Positions 26,709 to 39,000 of a stretch of DNA of 64,000 nt are shown piece by piece. Positions within the stretch are counted from its first letter, which is position 1, and the number at the start of each line of letters is the position of its first letter. This DNA is from Allium sativum (lineage: Eukaryota > Streptophyta > Magnoliopsida > Asparagales > Amaryllidaceae). The DNA is taken from the NCBI GenBank assembly GCA_030737875.1, contig CM060915.1, positions 362,201,863 through 362,265,862 on the forward strand, in the 5' to 3' direction. The notes beneath the pieces are model-generated. The model did not search any database. It was not told the DNA's origin and saw only the letters and a program-made list of their open reading frames with translations. Made by a program: the position numbers and the translations under genes.

Positions 26709-26924
26709 TTTTCAATTCAATTCATTTCGAAATCGTTTTCAATTCAATTCATTTCGAAATCGTTTTATATTCAATTCATTTCGAAATCGTTTTCAATTCA
26801 ATTCATTTCGAAATCGTTTTCAATTCAATTCATTTCGAAATCGTTTTCAATTCAATTCATTTCGAAATCGTTTTCAATTCAATTCATTTCGAAATCGTTT
26901 TCAATTCAATTCATTTCGAAATAG
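26709..26924. repeat. 27-bp tandem array, 8 units (5' LTR)
   Basis: Same array as 19089-19277 with the same marker in unit 3, but with one extra unit at the distal end, where the last unit carries AAATAG. The unit-number difference arose after insertion, since both LTRs are copied from one template, or by slippage during reverse transcription. Confidence 0.92.
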
Positions 26925-28667
26925 TTTTCAATTCATTTCATTATAAATACCGTTCACGTCAAAATGGCGTCAATCTAATCAACACAGCTTCATAAATTTC
27001 TATTTTCAAATATTCTATTTCAAATATTTCTTTTTCCAAAATAGTTGTTATTATCAAAATATTTCGTTCAACACATGACCAATCTCAATGGATGAGTACT
27101 GTCAACACATGAACCTTTATTTTATATTAATAAAGATGTAAATTTTATTACTAAAATATTTCGTTCAACACATGACCAATCTCAATGGATGAGTACTGTC
27201 AACACATGAACCTTTATTTTATAATATTCTTTATTTTTCAAATTGGAATGAGGCCCAATCAATTACCATATAAAGTTAATTATATGGATTTTCATACAAC
27301 ACATGTATATAATAGCATGGAAAAATAATCAACCATCAACCAAAGTGGACTACACTGTATAAGCATCAAATATAGATATCTAACGCTTAAAACAGCCTGT
27401 CAATCAACCGATCGACATATTTAATAAATCAGGATGAGTGAACTTCAAATTTCATCCCAACACCCGTGTGGGGTTTCAAACAATCAAACACATATTTTAT
27501 TTGTGCTGTTGGGCGATGTGTAAAATTTATCGTCCCAATCAATGTCCTTCAAATAGGTGTACATAAACAAACCGTCCGGTTTGTAAATGAATATTTTATT
27601 TTATTCACTTTCACTATATTCATATTCACGTTAAAAATTATATTTTTAACGATAAAACATTTTATTCCAACATATGAATTTCTATTATTCATTTACACAA
27701 TAAAATGATATTTTTATTTTCTAATATATTTTAGAAAATTTCGGCGGCATAACGGCACGATACTAGAAACGGGACGAGGCCTAGCCTTATCCCCGGTCTA
27801 GTGAAGGCCCACGCCATTCACACATCAATCAAAATCACCAAACAACCAAATTTAAATCAAATCATATAACTAATCTATGCAACCAAACAAACAAGTCCAT
27901 GGTCTGTGGACGATTGTGTCGGGTGCTACTAAGCACCATCTGCATCCTAGTATATATATATATAACTAGAAAAGAAGAGTTAGGGTGAGAAGTTCTCACA
28001 GATCTAGCTCCACGGCACTTCATTGATAGAAATCTTCATTGCTATTGCATCTTCGTCACCTTCGTTGCCCGTATTCACTACATATATAAAAATCACATTT
28101 TTACTTTGCTATTCAATATATAAAAACTGAATTTTTATTTCGTTGTTCAATATATAAAAATCATATTTTTATTTCGAAGTTCAATATATAAAAATCATAT
28201 ATTTACTTCGATGTTCAATATATAAAAATTACATTTTTACTTCGATGTTCAATATATAAAAATTATATTTTTCTCGCTACTCAACATAGGTAAAAATTAT
28301 ATTTTTATATCAACAAAAATCGTATTTTTCTATTATGAAAAATCTAACCTTTCCCTAATGAAAGATCATAACTTTCTACTAATAAAAATCCGATCTTTTA
28401 CATTATAAAAATCTGACCTTTCACATTTAAAAATATATTCTTTTTATGAATAGAAAGCATAACCTTTTTTTTATATTATATATAAACAAAATCTTAACTT
28501 TTTCTATTCTTAAAAATCAATTCCTTGCTACTTTAAAAATCTAATATTCAACTTTAGATAATAAAAATGTTAACTTTATAACAAAGAAAAGAAAGAAAAA
28601 AAACTGATTTATATATATATATATAAATTAATTACATAGAATAAATGAATATAAATAAAATAAAACT

Positions 28668-28950
28668 CACCGTTGGTTTTACAGGGGGGGTGGACTGTGG
28701 ACCATCGGAGGGGGTAGAGGAGGGTCGTGGGTGCGGTGGGAGTCGTGTGGGTGGCGGATGGTGGCTCCAGGGGCTGCTCCGGCGGCTAGGGTTTCGAATT
28801 GGGGGGGAGGGGGGTCTCATCGTCGTCGAAGTGGGAGAGGGGGAGGTCGGCTGTCGGGGGGAGGGGTGTCGCAGGCGAGGGGGAAGAGGGGGGGTCTACG
28901 ATGAGGCGCGGTGGCCCTTGGGGAGGGCGGCGGCTTATCTCCGACTTCGT
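28668..28950. repeat. G-rich island in the 5' giant LTR
   Basis: This is the counterpart of 21036-21320 in the 5' LTR. On the element's sense (minus) strand it is C-rich and proline-coding in one short frame (28632-28820). Differences between the two islands are mainly G-run lengths and small indels, as expected from slippage. Confidence 0.8.
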
Positions 28951-29951
28951 CGCCTCCTTTTGCTTCGTCTCTTTTTTTTATATGTATTTCTAAAATGAAA
29001 CGAACGTGGGGGGGGGGGGCAGAAAGATAAAGGGAGGAGGGTTTTTTTTATTTTTTTATTATTATTTAATTATTTAATTCAACCTAAAGTTGACTTTTTC
29101 ATACGACCTCGAAACAAGGCCCACCGCCTGTCGTCCATAGCTAATTACCCCCATTCCGAACACAATGGGATATGTATCGTAGGCTGATTCGACTGTTTGA
29201 ATCAGTTTCCGTTAAATTTACATTTAAATCATTATATTGAATTTTAAACGTACCTTTCAAATTACCGGGGCCACATACGAACATGAAAAATTCCAGAAAA
29301 ATATTTTCTAGCTTCGTATTGACGATACGGTCCTAACAAAACTAGTTTCGTCGAATTCTGAGACCGTTAGAAAAATGGCCATTTTCCAGTCGATTAAAAT
29401 CAACTGAAACTGGTCAAACGCGTTTTCCTTTGCCACGCTCACATATTGATTCGAAAAATTATGAAATTTGAAACCTAGCAATAATTTAATATCACGGACC
29501 CAACAAAACTGGTTTCGTCGAAATCCGAGGTCGTTTGCAAAATTCCCATTTTTAAGGACCTGAATTCCATAGCGACTATTCAGAATTTTCAACTGGACAT
29601 ATCTTTTGATTCCCGCTATGAAATTTTGATTTTTCGGATTCGTTGGAAAGATATCATCAATTAGATCCTAATGTTTTTGGTTTCACTAAATTCCGGATTG
29701 TTTTGCACCCGGTACATTCAATTGAAGTTTGAAATCGAATTATCGAACTACCGCGCCATTTTCAATTCTATTTATAATTATATATAATTATTTATATTCC
29801 AACAACGACGTATATAATATATACGTTCGAATTCTATTCAAAATAAATTCCTCGTTGATTTAATTTAAAATAATCTATTTTAAATAATCAAAATTCGCTT
29901 AAATTGCCACAATAAAAAATTTAAACTGGCCCAGATTTTCGGGTTATTACA

Positions 29952-30559
29952 GCACTACTTTTTGGTTCAAAGAAAGAAAATGTTGTATAGTATAATATGA
30001 TTCTTTAAGAAGACAACATAAAATGAAATTTGCATAAATTCAGCATAGCCAACATTACATAAGAAGGTAGATATTCTTAATATAGAGTTAACAAAAGATA
30101 ATAATACATGGTTTACAAATACCGAAGGGACATAATCTCATATATTCCATAGGAATTTATTGCCCATGCAGATATATATCAAGAAAATCTTACATTTCCC
30201 AATATATTATATGTATTTCCCACCTTTAACCATTAGGTTTACATGCATATACACTATTTATGTACAAATTTTGTGCATAACATAATCAATCCATTGAATA
30301 ACATCATATAACTATCAAAACATGCACATAGAGACTTGGGACTTATAATTTAACATAAGCACACAGACATGAAAAATGCCATTTTTTCCTAGATAAACTT
30401 AAGGGAAATTAACTACAACTACAACTACATATACATAAACATCAGTAAAAAAAAATCAAATCAATTGCATACCATATTTCTTGATATGGCTAGAAATCAA
30501 GACTTAGTCGTTGGTTTCGAACTCTAGTTTAATAAAAATCGTGTAATAAATTCGAAAAT
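29952..30559. other. AT-rich intergenic DNA
   Basis: No repeat shared with the rest of the window, no convincing open frame and no LTR signature seen. It continues the pre-insertion locus ending at 15748. Confidence 0.55.
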
Positions 30560-31078
30560 CTAATAATATTGGACCTTATAACTTGGTAATAAAAAAGTTA
30601 AAGGATTATAGATTAAGATTAATGATACCTCTCATTAATAGATTTATAGTTCAAAGATGGTTGCTAAAGAGCCCATGTTTAACAATTTTATTTCTAAATG
30701 ATTGTTTAGTACTTTTTAGATATTTTGGAAGTAATTTGCAAAAATTGTTGATTATTTGGTTTTAAAAACCTAGTATAATATTAAATAGAAAAAACTCTGA
30801 AGCCAAGTCACTTACCACTTGAATGGTCCAATCATCCATATACATTTACATAGAATTACATAAATCAAACTTGAATGCCATGAAAATTGTTAATTATTAG
30901 TTACATAATCGATACAACATGAGAAAACAGGCAAAATAGAACAAACCGGGCTTGCACCCGCCTTTTCACGGATATTTCACTGGCAATATATAGACATATA
31001 CCCACATAGAATTATATAGAACTATTATATCTTAACAAAATAAAATGAAAATAAAAAGAAATTTAATTTAGTAGTGGA
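30560..31078. repeat. Duplicated host segment, copy 1, left part
   Basis: This segment aligns with 52783-53055 followed by 57054-57478, sharing phrases such as GATTATAGATTAAGATTAAT and TATTTCACTNG. It continues at 33814 once the Copia element is removed. The open frame 30583-30765 is not conserved as a protein in the second copy. The nature of the ancestral segment is unknown. Confidence 0.75.
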
Positions 31079-31661
31079 TGTCGAGATTCCTGATACACAA
31101 ATCACAATTGTAGGCAACAAGTTATCTATGTAGATCCATTTTTTGTGTATAGAGATTTGTTGCTATATTTGTGGGATATTTGAAAGTGAAGGCAAGGATT
31201 ATTTGGTGCTTATCCAATATATTTTTGACACATATGAAGATAACTTGGGTGTCAAGAAAACTTGGGTATAAAGTAATTCATTCTATAAAAAGCCCAGTTA
31301 ACATCTTCGTTAGGTGGAAAATTTTGAAGGTTAGTAAATAGAATCAGTAGGGTCGATGCCATTGTTCTTCATTGTCTTTCTCCTTAAATTGTTTAGCCAT
31401 TAGATATTCTATACCTGTTTCTCAATAGGGTTATTGGTTCGAGTTGTGCTTGTTTGTAATAATAGTTGAGATTGGTTGTAAACAATATTTTGGTGAATCA
31501 ATAAAGAGGGTGGTTGGGTGGAATATCGTGTGTTCATATTTTCGATATTGTTTGTGTTGTTTTCTTTTCAATCACATTCATCTCCAAGTGATTAGGTGAA
31601 AAAAGTTCGTTTTGTTTTTTGGGTGTTATGTCAAATTTCCGCTTCGTACAAAAACCCAACA
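31079..31661 (+). repeat. Copia 5' LTR, 583 bp
   Basis: Starts TGTCGAGATTCC and ends AAACCCAACA. A TATA box, TATAAAA, lies at 31284-31290. It matches 33320-33813 along its first 510 bp or so. Confidence 0.85.
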
Positions 31662-31663
31662 GT

Positions 31664-31675
31664 TGGTTTCAGAGC
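31664..31675 (+). promoter_or_regulatory. Copia primer-binding site
   Basis: TGGTTTCAGAGC, two bases after the 5' LTR. It differs by one base from the initiator-Met tRNA complement TGGTATCAGAGC. Confidence 0.82.
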
Positions 31676-31730
31676 TCAGATCATCACATAGCTTGGTGTG
31701 TCTATTGGATTGAAGCTGTAGCTGTCGGAA

Positions 31731-32671
31731 ATGATGACGTTTTGGACGATGGCTATTTTGAATGGGAAGAACTGTGGGTATATGGAAGTCGAAGATGGAA
31801 GACGTTTTATATCTCAACGATTTTCCTGATTCCATTGATGGAGATGGGGTGAAGCCCTCAAATATGGATGAGGGATAACGGAAGAAAATGGACAAAAAGA
31901 CAATTGCGTTGATTCACCAATATTTGGATGATTCGGTGTTCCACCATGTATCTAGTTATGAATCCGCAAAGGCATTGTGGAACAAATTAATATCGCTATA
32001 TGAGTTGAAGAGTGCTACAAGTAAGGCTTTTCTAGTACGAAAGCTAGTACAACTGAGGTTCGATGAGGAAAAATCAGTTGTAGAGCATTTGGTCGAGTTT
32101 CAGGATGTCATCAATCAATTGGCAAACATGAAAGTCATTTTTTGACGCTGAGTTGCAGGCTCTTTTGTTGATGAGTTCTGTTTCATAAAGCTGGGAGACT
32201 TTGGCTGTTTCATTGAGTAATTCCAATGCTAATGGAATTATCTCTTTAGAAACGATTCGAAGCAGTCGTTTGAATGAGGAGCTAAGAAGGAATAGGTTGG
32301 AGTTGAAATCCATTCAAAATGAGGCGATGGTAGCATGGGACTCAATGGATACGGTTTGGAAGAAAAAGGGAGCCAAGGGTAAAGGTGCAATCACTTGTTT
32401 CCATTGCAAGATGGAAGGTTATAAGCACAAGGATTGCTATTCATATATACGAGATATGAAGAAGAAGAAGGCGCAAGGTGATAATAATAGTGATGAGGCA
32501 CAGACAGGCTTTGTTGAAGGTATCGAACGCGATTCTTCATTGGATGTCCTATTTAGTGTTGTGGAGCCTTGCAAGATGGATTCAGGAGCAAGTTTTCACA
32601 TATGTCGAGATGTGAAAAGTTTTTTTTCATATGAGATGAGTGTTGGCATGAAAAAAACGACAATGGAGTAG
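31731..32671 (+). pseudogene. Copia gag-protease remnant
   Basis: This encodes the capsid-like Gag and the start of the protease of a Copia element. Pieces in order are an LNGKNCG start (about 31750), WKSKMEDVLYLNDFPDSIDG after a frameshift near 31785, the conserved QYLDDSVFHHVSSYESAKAL stretch with a stop at 31876-31878, and the C-terminal Gag after a T-run frameshift near 32140 and a stop near 32186. The zinc knuckle reads CFHCKMEGYKHKDC, where the usual CX2CX4HX4C histidine is tyrosine. It is followed by MDSGASFHIC, the aspartic protease active-site motif DSG. Several frameshifts and stops mean no functional product. Confidence 0.85.
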
Positions 32672-32700
32672 AGCAACCAATTTATGGAGTTGGAGCTGGT

Positions 32701-33141
32701 AGGTTTCAGATGCATGATGTAGTGGTAAGAGAAGTGGCCGGTGTGAGGCACATACCCACTTGTTCGCATAACCTCATATCTCTCGGTCAGTTAGATCATC
32801 GCGGTTTCACTTACGAGACTCGAGGTGGAGTTTTGAGAGTGAAGAAGGGTGGTCATGTGATGATGCGAGGAGTTTTGGAGGAGGGAAACCTATATAGTTT
32901 AGTCGGTTCATTGGTCAACAGTGGAAGGCGGGTGACAGTTGAAGAGCCTAGTCCGCAGCAAGGTAGAGAGGCTAATATGGTCACTGTCACTGCTGATAGT
33001 CCAAAGGTGAAGGATCACGGTATCGACATGGGTCTAGATGTTGATGATGCTCGAGGGATCCCGGAGATGAAGAGATCATGTCAAGCGGAAGACGAATGTC
33101 GAGTTGTGAAATCCACAAAGATGAGATGGAGGTCTTTGTGA
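32701..33141 (+). pseudogene. Copia pre-integrase remnant fused to unrelated tail
   Basis: The frame 32710-33141 (143 residues) begins with the Gag-pre-integrase domain that normally sits before the integrase zinc finger. VRHIPTCSHNLISLGQLDHRG and YETRGGVLRVKKGG are the recognisable stretches, ending near residue 70 (GNLYSLVGS). The tail after that is acidic and does not resemble integrase, so a deletion of several kilobases removed the rest of pol. A stop and short gap separate it from the protease remnant upstream. Confidence 0.8.
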
Positions 33142-33307
33142 TATTACAAACACTTTTGAAGATCGCTATTGGTATGGTGCACGGATGAGGGAGGTGCACC
33201 ATTAGTGGGCGATGATGGAGGTTTGTAATGGTGTTAATTGAGAAAAGTAGGTTGAAAGTGAGAGCTAAGTTAGCTAGTTTTGAGTGAAGGAAATGTTGTG
33301 ATTTGAG

Positions 33308-33319
33308 ATCAAGGTGGAG
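33308..33319 (+). promoter_or_regulatory. Copia polypurine tract
   Basis: GATCAAGGTGGAG-type purine tract directly before the 3' LTR start TGTTGAG. Confidence 0.8.
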
Positions 33320-33813
33320 TGTTGAGATTTGTGATACGCAAATCACAATTGTGGGCAACAAATTATCTATGTAGATCCATTTTTTTATGGAGAGATTTGT
33401 TGCTATATTTGTGGGATATTTGAATGTGAAGGCAAAGATTATTTGGTACTTATCTAATAGATTTTTGACATATATAAAAATAACTTGGGTGTCAAAAAAA
33501 CTTGGGTACGATGCAATTCATTCTATAAAAGGCCTAATTAACATCTTCATTAGGTGAATAGAATCTTTGATGTTGGTGCCATTATTCTTTATTGTCTTTC
33601 TCTTAAAATTGTTTAGCCATTAGATATTCTCTACTTATTTCTCAATAAGGTTATTGGTTCAAGTTGTGCTTGTTTGTAACGATTGCTGAGACCGGTTATA
33701 AACAATATTTTGGTGAATCAATAAAGAGGGTGGTTGGGTGGAATATCGTGTGTTCATATTTCCGATATTATTTTGTGTTGTTGTTTGTTTTTCAATCACA
33801 TTCATCTCCAAGT
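33320..33813 (+). repeat. Copia 3' LTR, truncated
   Basis: Starts TGTTGAGATTTGTG, with a TATA box at 33534-33540. It matches the 5' LTR up to ATTCATCTCCAAGTG and then passes straight into host sequence (AGTTTTGTAGTACAACG), which matches 57491 onward. The terminal 70 bp and target duplication are deleted. Confidence 0.82.
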
Positions 33814-34395
33814 GAGTTTTGTAGTACAACGATATATGATTATGTTCACTTCATAAATATTGTAACATATTTGTTGGAAACTATTATGTAGTCAAGTGCT
33901 TTATGTGCTACCTAACATGTAGTGGGTGGGACAAATTTCTGATAGTAATAAGGTATATTTCTTTGTAATTTTCAACAAAAGTAGCTAATAGGGGTTACTT
34001 AATTTATATGCACTTATTTTATGGTTAAATATCCAAAACCTCCATTTTGTTTGTTTCCTTTGTCCAATTCCTACAAATGACATATGTCAAATGCTTTTAG
34101 CAGCAGCAGAAGATTGGATTATGTATCAACAGCAAAAAAAGGCAAAGATAAGGAAAGTGGCACTTTGTGCCAAAAAATTCGAGGCATTCTTTTTGTAATT
34201 TGGTGATAAAATGTTTCGAATAGGCAATGCACATGTAAACTTTTGGAAAACAGAGATATGAAAAATGACCAGTTTTGATACCTTTATGGCAACAAAGCAT
34301 AATACCATCGTTGAACATAACATTAGGCCATTACTAGTATACATAACTATGTTGTCTTCATCACTTTTTTTTGGAATTCAAACTTAATAACCAAG
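33814..34395. repeat. Duplicated host segment, copy 1, right part
   Basis: Aligns with 57491-57991 and 59760-59850. On the minus strand, overlapping frames at about 34097-34344 share residues with frames at 57745-58000 (for example VYMCIA and FTCALPI), with few indels. The matching is about what nucleotide similarity alone predicts. I do not recognise a protein family. Confidence 0.7.
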
Positions 34396-35205
34396 GAATA
34401 ATTATATATATTTAGATTTAAAGAAATGCATAATGCCTGGGTCTGGGGTTTAGATCTCCTATACATTTGTGTTTTAAAACTTATTTCCTATATTTTCAAA
34501 AATTATGTACAGTCATGGAACAATTAAAAATTTTGTGATTCTATACAACGTAAAAACTAATTGAATTAAAAATAAAGTACCTTTTATATGTAGGTAGATA
34601 ATATATAGTGCATCAAGACGTGACATTTATAAAAGGTCGGTAATTGTGTTAGTTTTGTAAATGTTGCACCAGCTTATGTAACATAGTGAAAATAGCAGGT
34701 TTCAGTAGCAATTAGTAGATAGAATATCAATCTACATATGCAACTGATAAATGAGTTACCATGTAACAAAGAGTATAAACTAATATACCTATACTGGTAT
34801 CTTAACCGTAGCAGGTTAGGATTAGCAGAGAAGGGCCCGTTGTTGAACTTTTATCTAGTAAGAATACTGAGTAATCACTCCATGTTAATGCATACACAGA
34901 AATTGAAGTGCTAATTCGAAAAGATACTCGTGAATGATCAAAAATAAGTGGCAACATGTGTAGAGTGCATCAAGTATTCAATTTAGCAAAGTTAATTACC
35001 TTGTTTATGTAGCTCAATACCGCACTAAGTATTAATTATTTTCCATGGATCGTATTTTGGTGTTTTATGTGAACCATGAGATAGAAATTAGATCTTAAAG
35101 ATCATAGTTATTCATGTAAAACTAGTTTCACTAATATGGTCTTGCTACCTCCATTTTCAAAACTTTAAATTTTGTTATCATGAAATAAACTTTATCCAAT
35201 AGGAT
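34396..35205. other. AT-rich intergenic DNA before the composite element
   Basis: No repeat, LTR end or credible open frame seen. It ends with AGGAT (35201-35205), the target duplication of the composite element. Confidence 0.55.
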
Positions 35206-36042
35206 TGTTGACAGCAAAAAATGTCGTAAACACCAAAGATTCCAATTACTAGGAATAATTAATTTTGTCATATAGACAAGAGCGGAAAGCAATAAATAAC
35301 ACAAGAGATTTATAGTGGTTCGGTCTCGCGAGGGGCCTACGCCCACTTTGAAGCATTGTTGGAATATTATTGATCACAAAAGGTTACAAGGTTGAGATCA
35401 TCTCATGACATCTCATTACATTCATCTCAAAGCTATATGATGTCATCTCTAAGTTATATGATGTCACCTCTAAGACATGATGTCATCAGTATCATATATG
35501 ATGTGATAATTAGCATATATTTAATATATTAGGGAAAAGACACTTTTGCCCTTCTTCTCCCTCAAAGAGGAGATGTCATTAAATCTCTCTAGAGGTTCCA
35601 AGGTCTCAAATTCCAACCCCTTTGAAGTGTGAAGTCATGGGGTATTTATAGGGAAGGGGTTAGGTAGGAGTAGGTCGGAGTAGGTAGAAATAGGGGACCA
35701 TACCCAGAAATTCACACCTGGAGCCTGCACATGCCATAATTTTGCACCCACTGGCGTTGGGACCGTGGGGACCCAGATTATGGGAGTAGGTCAATCGCCG
35801 CCGGGACTGTGGGGCCCCGGACCCTCATAGGCGCTGCGCCCGGACCCGCTTGACGGCTTGCCTTTGGCTCGGCTGCGGATGGATACTAATGGAGGTCGCA
35901 TTCGAGGGATGCGACATTCTGCTAGTGGCCAGACTCGAGTGTTCTGGTACTGGGAACGCTTGTGGGCTGTAATATCATGCGATATGTTGAGTCGAGCATG
36001 TCTTGTGTACTTTTGGAAACCAGACCAAAAGGCCGGTTAACA
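35206..36042 (-). repeat. LTR-A, 3' LTR of the composite element
   Basis: 837 bp, from TGTTGACAGC to CCGGTTAACA on the + strand. A TATA box (TATAAATA on the minus strand) lies at 35643-35650. The TTTATAGTGGTTCGG and CCTACGCCCAC phrases at 35311-35345 are shared with LTR-B and, in weaker form, with the 53056 element. It contains the CACACCTGGAGCCTGCACA segment that LTR-B lacks. The minus-strand sequence just before the LTR (TTAAGGGCAAAA, 36043-36054) is the probable purine tract. Confidence 0.85.
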
Positions 36043-39000
36043 TTTTGCCCTTAAAAGTATGTTTTGTGTTAACGGGACGTGCTTTGAAGTGAGATGAGTC
36101 TAGTATGGGTGTCAACATCTCCATGCGATGCTTAACGATTGGTCATGACCTTCCTCTTGAGTTGTATGTTGAGAGCGCAATGCTTTGGAGCGGTTGGAAC
36201 GCCTTGTCGGAATATGCTGGTATGAGCTTAGGATTCCAACTTTGCTAAGAGCTTGGACTTAAGTCTTGCAGCTTGGGCTGAAACCTATCCAAGGCATTTA
36301 GTTGCAGTAGATTAATGACAACAAAAGTCAGTTGCCAACTCCCGATCGCATCGAAGTGCAAATGGTTCATTATCGGATCATAATTGTGTATGCAATCACG
36401 AGTTTGCACGTGGTTTTGTGCAGTGGGATCTGAGCTGGGCTAGGTAACATGAAAGGGAATTGCATGCCATGGGCTTGTAATCGCGTATTTTAGCTTTTCA
36501 ATGAGTTTTCGGATTGAGAGCTGACCGTTTGGTATGTATATTTGAACCCTTAAGTCTTGTGGGTATGCAATTGAATCAAGTTGGTCTACTCGGTTGAGAT
36601 TTCCAAAACGTGTATGCATGGTTATTGCCATGGCCTGGGCGTGCGATAGCCCTAAGTGGTGGTTGAAACATTGTTGGGATGGAGCTTGATTGTGTGGAGT
36701 ATCCGTTGGATCACTTGGATTTGCGAGGCCAAAGTCATTCATCGATCCAAGCTGGTCCCACTGATCAAAGTTTCTGCAACTCTCATATGCAGATGTTGTT
36801 GTTAGGACAATACTTGGCATATGTCATAGCATATAGTCAGGTATATTTTCCTTTGAGGCGAGGTCGGTCCCAAATGCTAAGTGCGTGCACTTTGGTAATT
36901 GGGCATTTATTGAGTACACGAGTGGTTGCTGAGTCGTGATTGACTTGGTAGTTGGAGCTTCGAAATATGGTCATAGCTTGGTGTACGATCCCGAATTCCA
37001 ATCCCAGAACGTTTTTCAGGGTATGTCGATCCCCTGATGGTAGTTGCTTCCTTTCTTCTCTTCTCCGAATAGAAAACCAGCATGAGGCATGGAGGATACC
37101 AACATACTTCTTTTGAACTTTGGATGTTCAAGGTGTTGTTAGGTTTTCGGGAGAAGGGAAGAGAGATATGGAAAGCAATAGGGAATTCAGATTTGGCACT
37201 CAAGAACATGGAACAACGGATCTTAGGGAACGAAATTAGGAATTTGGATAAAGGTCGCCAAGTACGTGCGAATACGAGAATGGTCTTCGTATCCTGAACA
37301 CTTAATAAACCCTCCTGGTTTTTCAAGAGGTCGAAGTCGGTCTGAGGGACGTGATAATCCAGCAAGTGCGTGGGAGCATGACGCATAACTTCGCATTCCG
37401 ATGACTTGGTCTTGGCTCCATGCTTGGGCTAGTAAAATTAAATATTTGCATGGCGCCTGACGAGTGGACAGCGATCAGTGAGTTTTGGTTTTGCGATGCG
37501 GTACTCGAGGAAAGGCCTTGCTTGGACTGTCGGCCTGAATGTGTATATAGGATGTCGACATATAGTTGAGCTGTTAGGTTCAGGATCCGATCAATGACCC
37601 AACCACGACGCAGTTTCATCTTGACTCAGGCGTTGCGCTCGCAGTTGGTGATGGACATTGCATTAGTTGTTGAGGCTAAAGGTTGCCATAATGTTCCGAA
37701 GTGTCTGCTTTTTGTGGAATCCGAGCACTGATGGAAAGCCAAAAAGCCTCCAAGGCCTAGACTCTAGCTTTGGATTGCCTTTGTTGCGAGGTGAAGGCGC
37801 TCTCAAGATGATGGCTCCAAGGGATGCTATGAAGATGACGCCAGTGCAGGGACTGAAGGGGATATGATCAGGGCTTGAGATTGCCAGGCCGGTGCGACAA
37901 TCGGTAGAGGGCTGCCCCCAAGCCCAGGTATCTGCTACATTTTGCTCGATGTCAGGGACGAGCTAGCAAGTTCGGATCATTGCTCAATGTTTCATGTCTG
38001 GTTTGTAATTGTAGTTGAAAGTAACACAACTGGTTGGCGAATGATTTTGGAAATGAACTTATTCGGATTGGCCGCTCGAATATGTGCGTAAGATGTGGAC
38101 ATTCGGTCGAGTTGTTAGTCTCCAAGCCAATTATGTCATGGTCATTATCCGATCCGAAAATGGTGTTAATGGTTACCGGTAAACATGGTTTTAGTTATTA
38201 AAACTAGATGTCGTCATCACATTTTAATTCTCTCGTAAGTAGGAAGCTTTGGCACTAAGAGGTGTAGGTCAGCTTCGCGTTGCGCTTAAGCATGAGTTTG
38301 CTGGAAGGGCGTTGAGACTTTGGGAACCCAATGAATCAGCCATAGGAACTCGAGAACTTGCATCAATATATGAATTTTTTATTTCGCATACTAAGAACTT
38401 GTCTAAATTCCCATGTTCCTCAGAGAACTAGTGATCGTGTAGCTCCCCTTGTCTTTCGGTTCGGGCCTCTATGCCAGGCCTGCTTAATATCGGTGGAAGG
38501 TCAGAAGCTTCCAAGACCCAAGCTTTTGGGTCTGAGTTGCCCTCAGCACGAGGTGGATGTTCCCTTTTAAAAATGGTTGCTTTGAAGCTTGAGGCGATGG
38601 TCAAGCTGGTGCAAAGATAGGAGAAGGACTGCCTCCAAGCTCGAGTTCTTGCCAACTTAAGAGGATATAAGCGATGAACCCCCAGAAGACAAATAGTTGC
38701 CTCTTTTACTGGGCAGCCCTCTTGGAGCGGCGGTGACACAAGGCTTTGCCCCAGTGCTTCCTCAAGCGTTCGAGTCCCGGTTGGAATTACAACGGGAACA
38801 ATCTGGAGAAGTAGGAGAACCCGTGGCTTCGAGATCCTATATTTATATGATTCTCTTTGGAGGAGGAGAATTTATGGTTGGCCGAAGTGCTCACAAGATG
38901 GGTGCAACTGACGTAAGTATGCAAACAATGTAAGCTAAGGTGGAAGATTAGGAAGCTCGATTGTTAGTAAAGTCTGAGGAGCCGAAGGGGAAGAGGGACA

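Larger units (their letters stand above)
15749..29951 (-). mobile_element. Complete LARD-like retrotransposon with 6.6 kb LTRs (young copy)
   Basis: This complete 14.2 kb element is in minus orientation. LTRs of 6577 bp and 6585 bp flank 1041 bp of non-coding DNA, so over 92% of it is LTR. Minus-strand order is 5' LTR (23367-29951), TGGTATCAGAGC primer site (23353-23364), interior, AAGTGGGGGAGAT purine tract (22326-22338), 3' LTR (15749-22325). The probable target duplication is CCACT/GCACT (15744-15748, 29952-29956), one mismatch. By eye the LTRs differ at only about 1% of positions plus repeat-number changes, so insertion was recent. There is no gag or pol; it must use proteins from elsewhere. 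The minus-strand TTTCGGGGACGAAAAG just before the purine tract resembles the end of Tekay/Del chromovirus pol genes, so a chromovirus parent is my inference. Confidence 0.9.
23367..29951 (-). repeat. 5' LTR of the young giant-LTR element
   Basis: This LTR is 6585 bp and nearly identical to 15749-22325. Differences are scattered substitutions plus length changes in the 27-bp array (8 units here, 7 there), the G-runs and the TA-runs. This LTR would drive transcription towards lower coordinates. Confidence 0.9.
31079..33813 (+). mobile_element. Internally deleted Copia retrotransposon
   Basis: This 2.7 kb element has two related LTRs (31079-31661 and 33320-33813), an initiator-Met-type primer site, remnants of gag, protease and pre-integrase, and a polypurine tract. 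Integrase core, reverse transcriptase and RNase H are missing: the frame goes straight from the pre-integrase region to the 3' end. The 3' LTR has lost its last 70 bp or so, and the target duplication went with it. The empty site is visible in the second copy of the host segment near 57478-57490, which supports these limits. It is non-functional. Confidence 0.88.

Noticed and set aside
30583..30765. Possible host gene in the duplicated segment
   Set aside because: The frame is broken in the second copy of the segment, and there is no recognisable domain, promoter or splice pattern.
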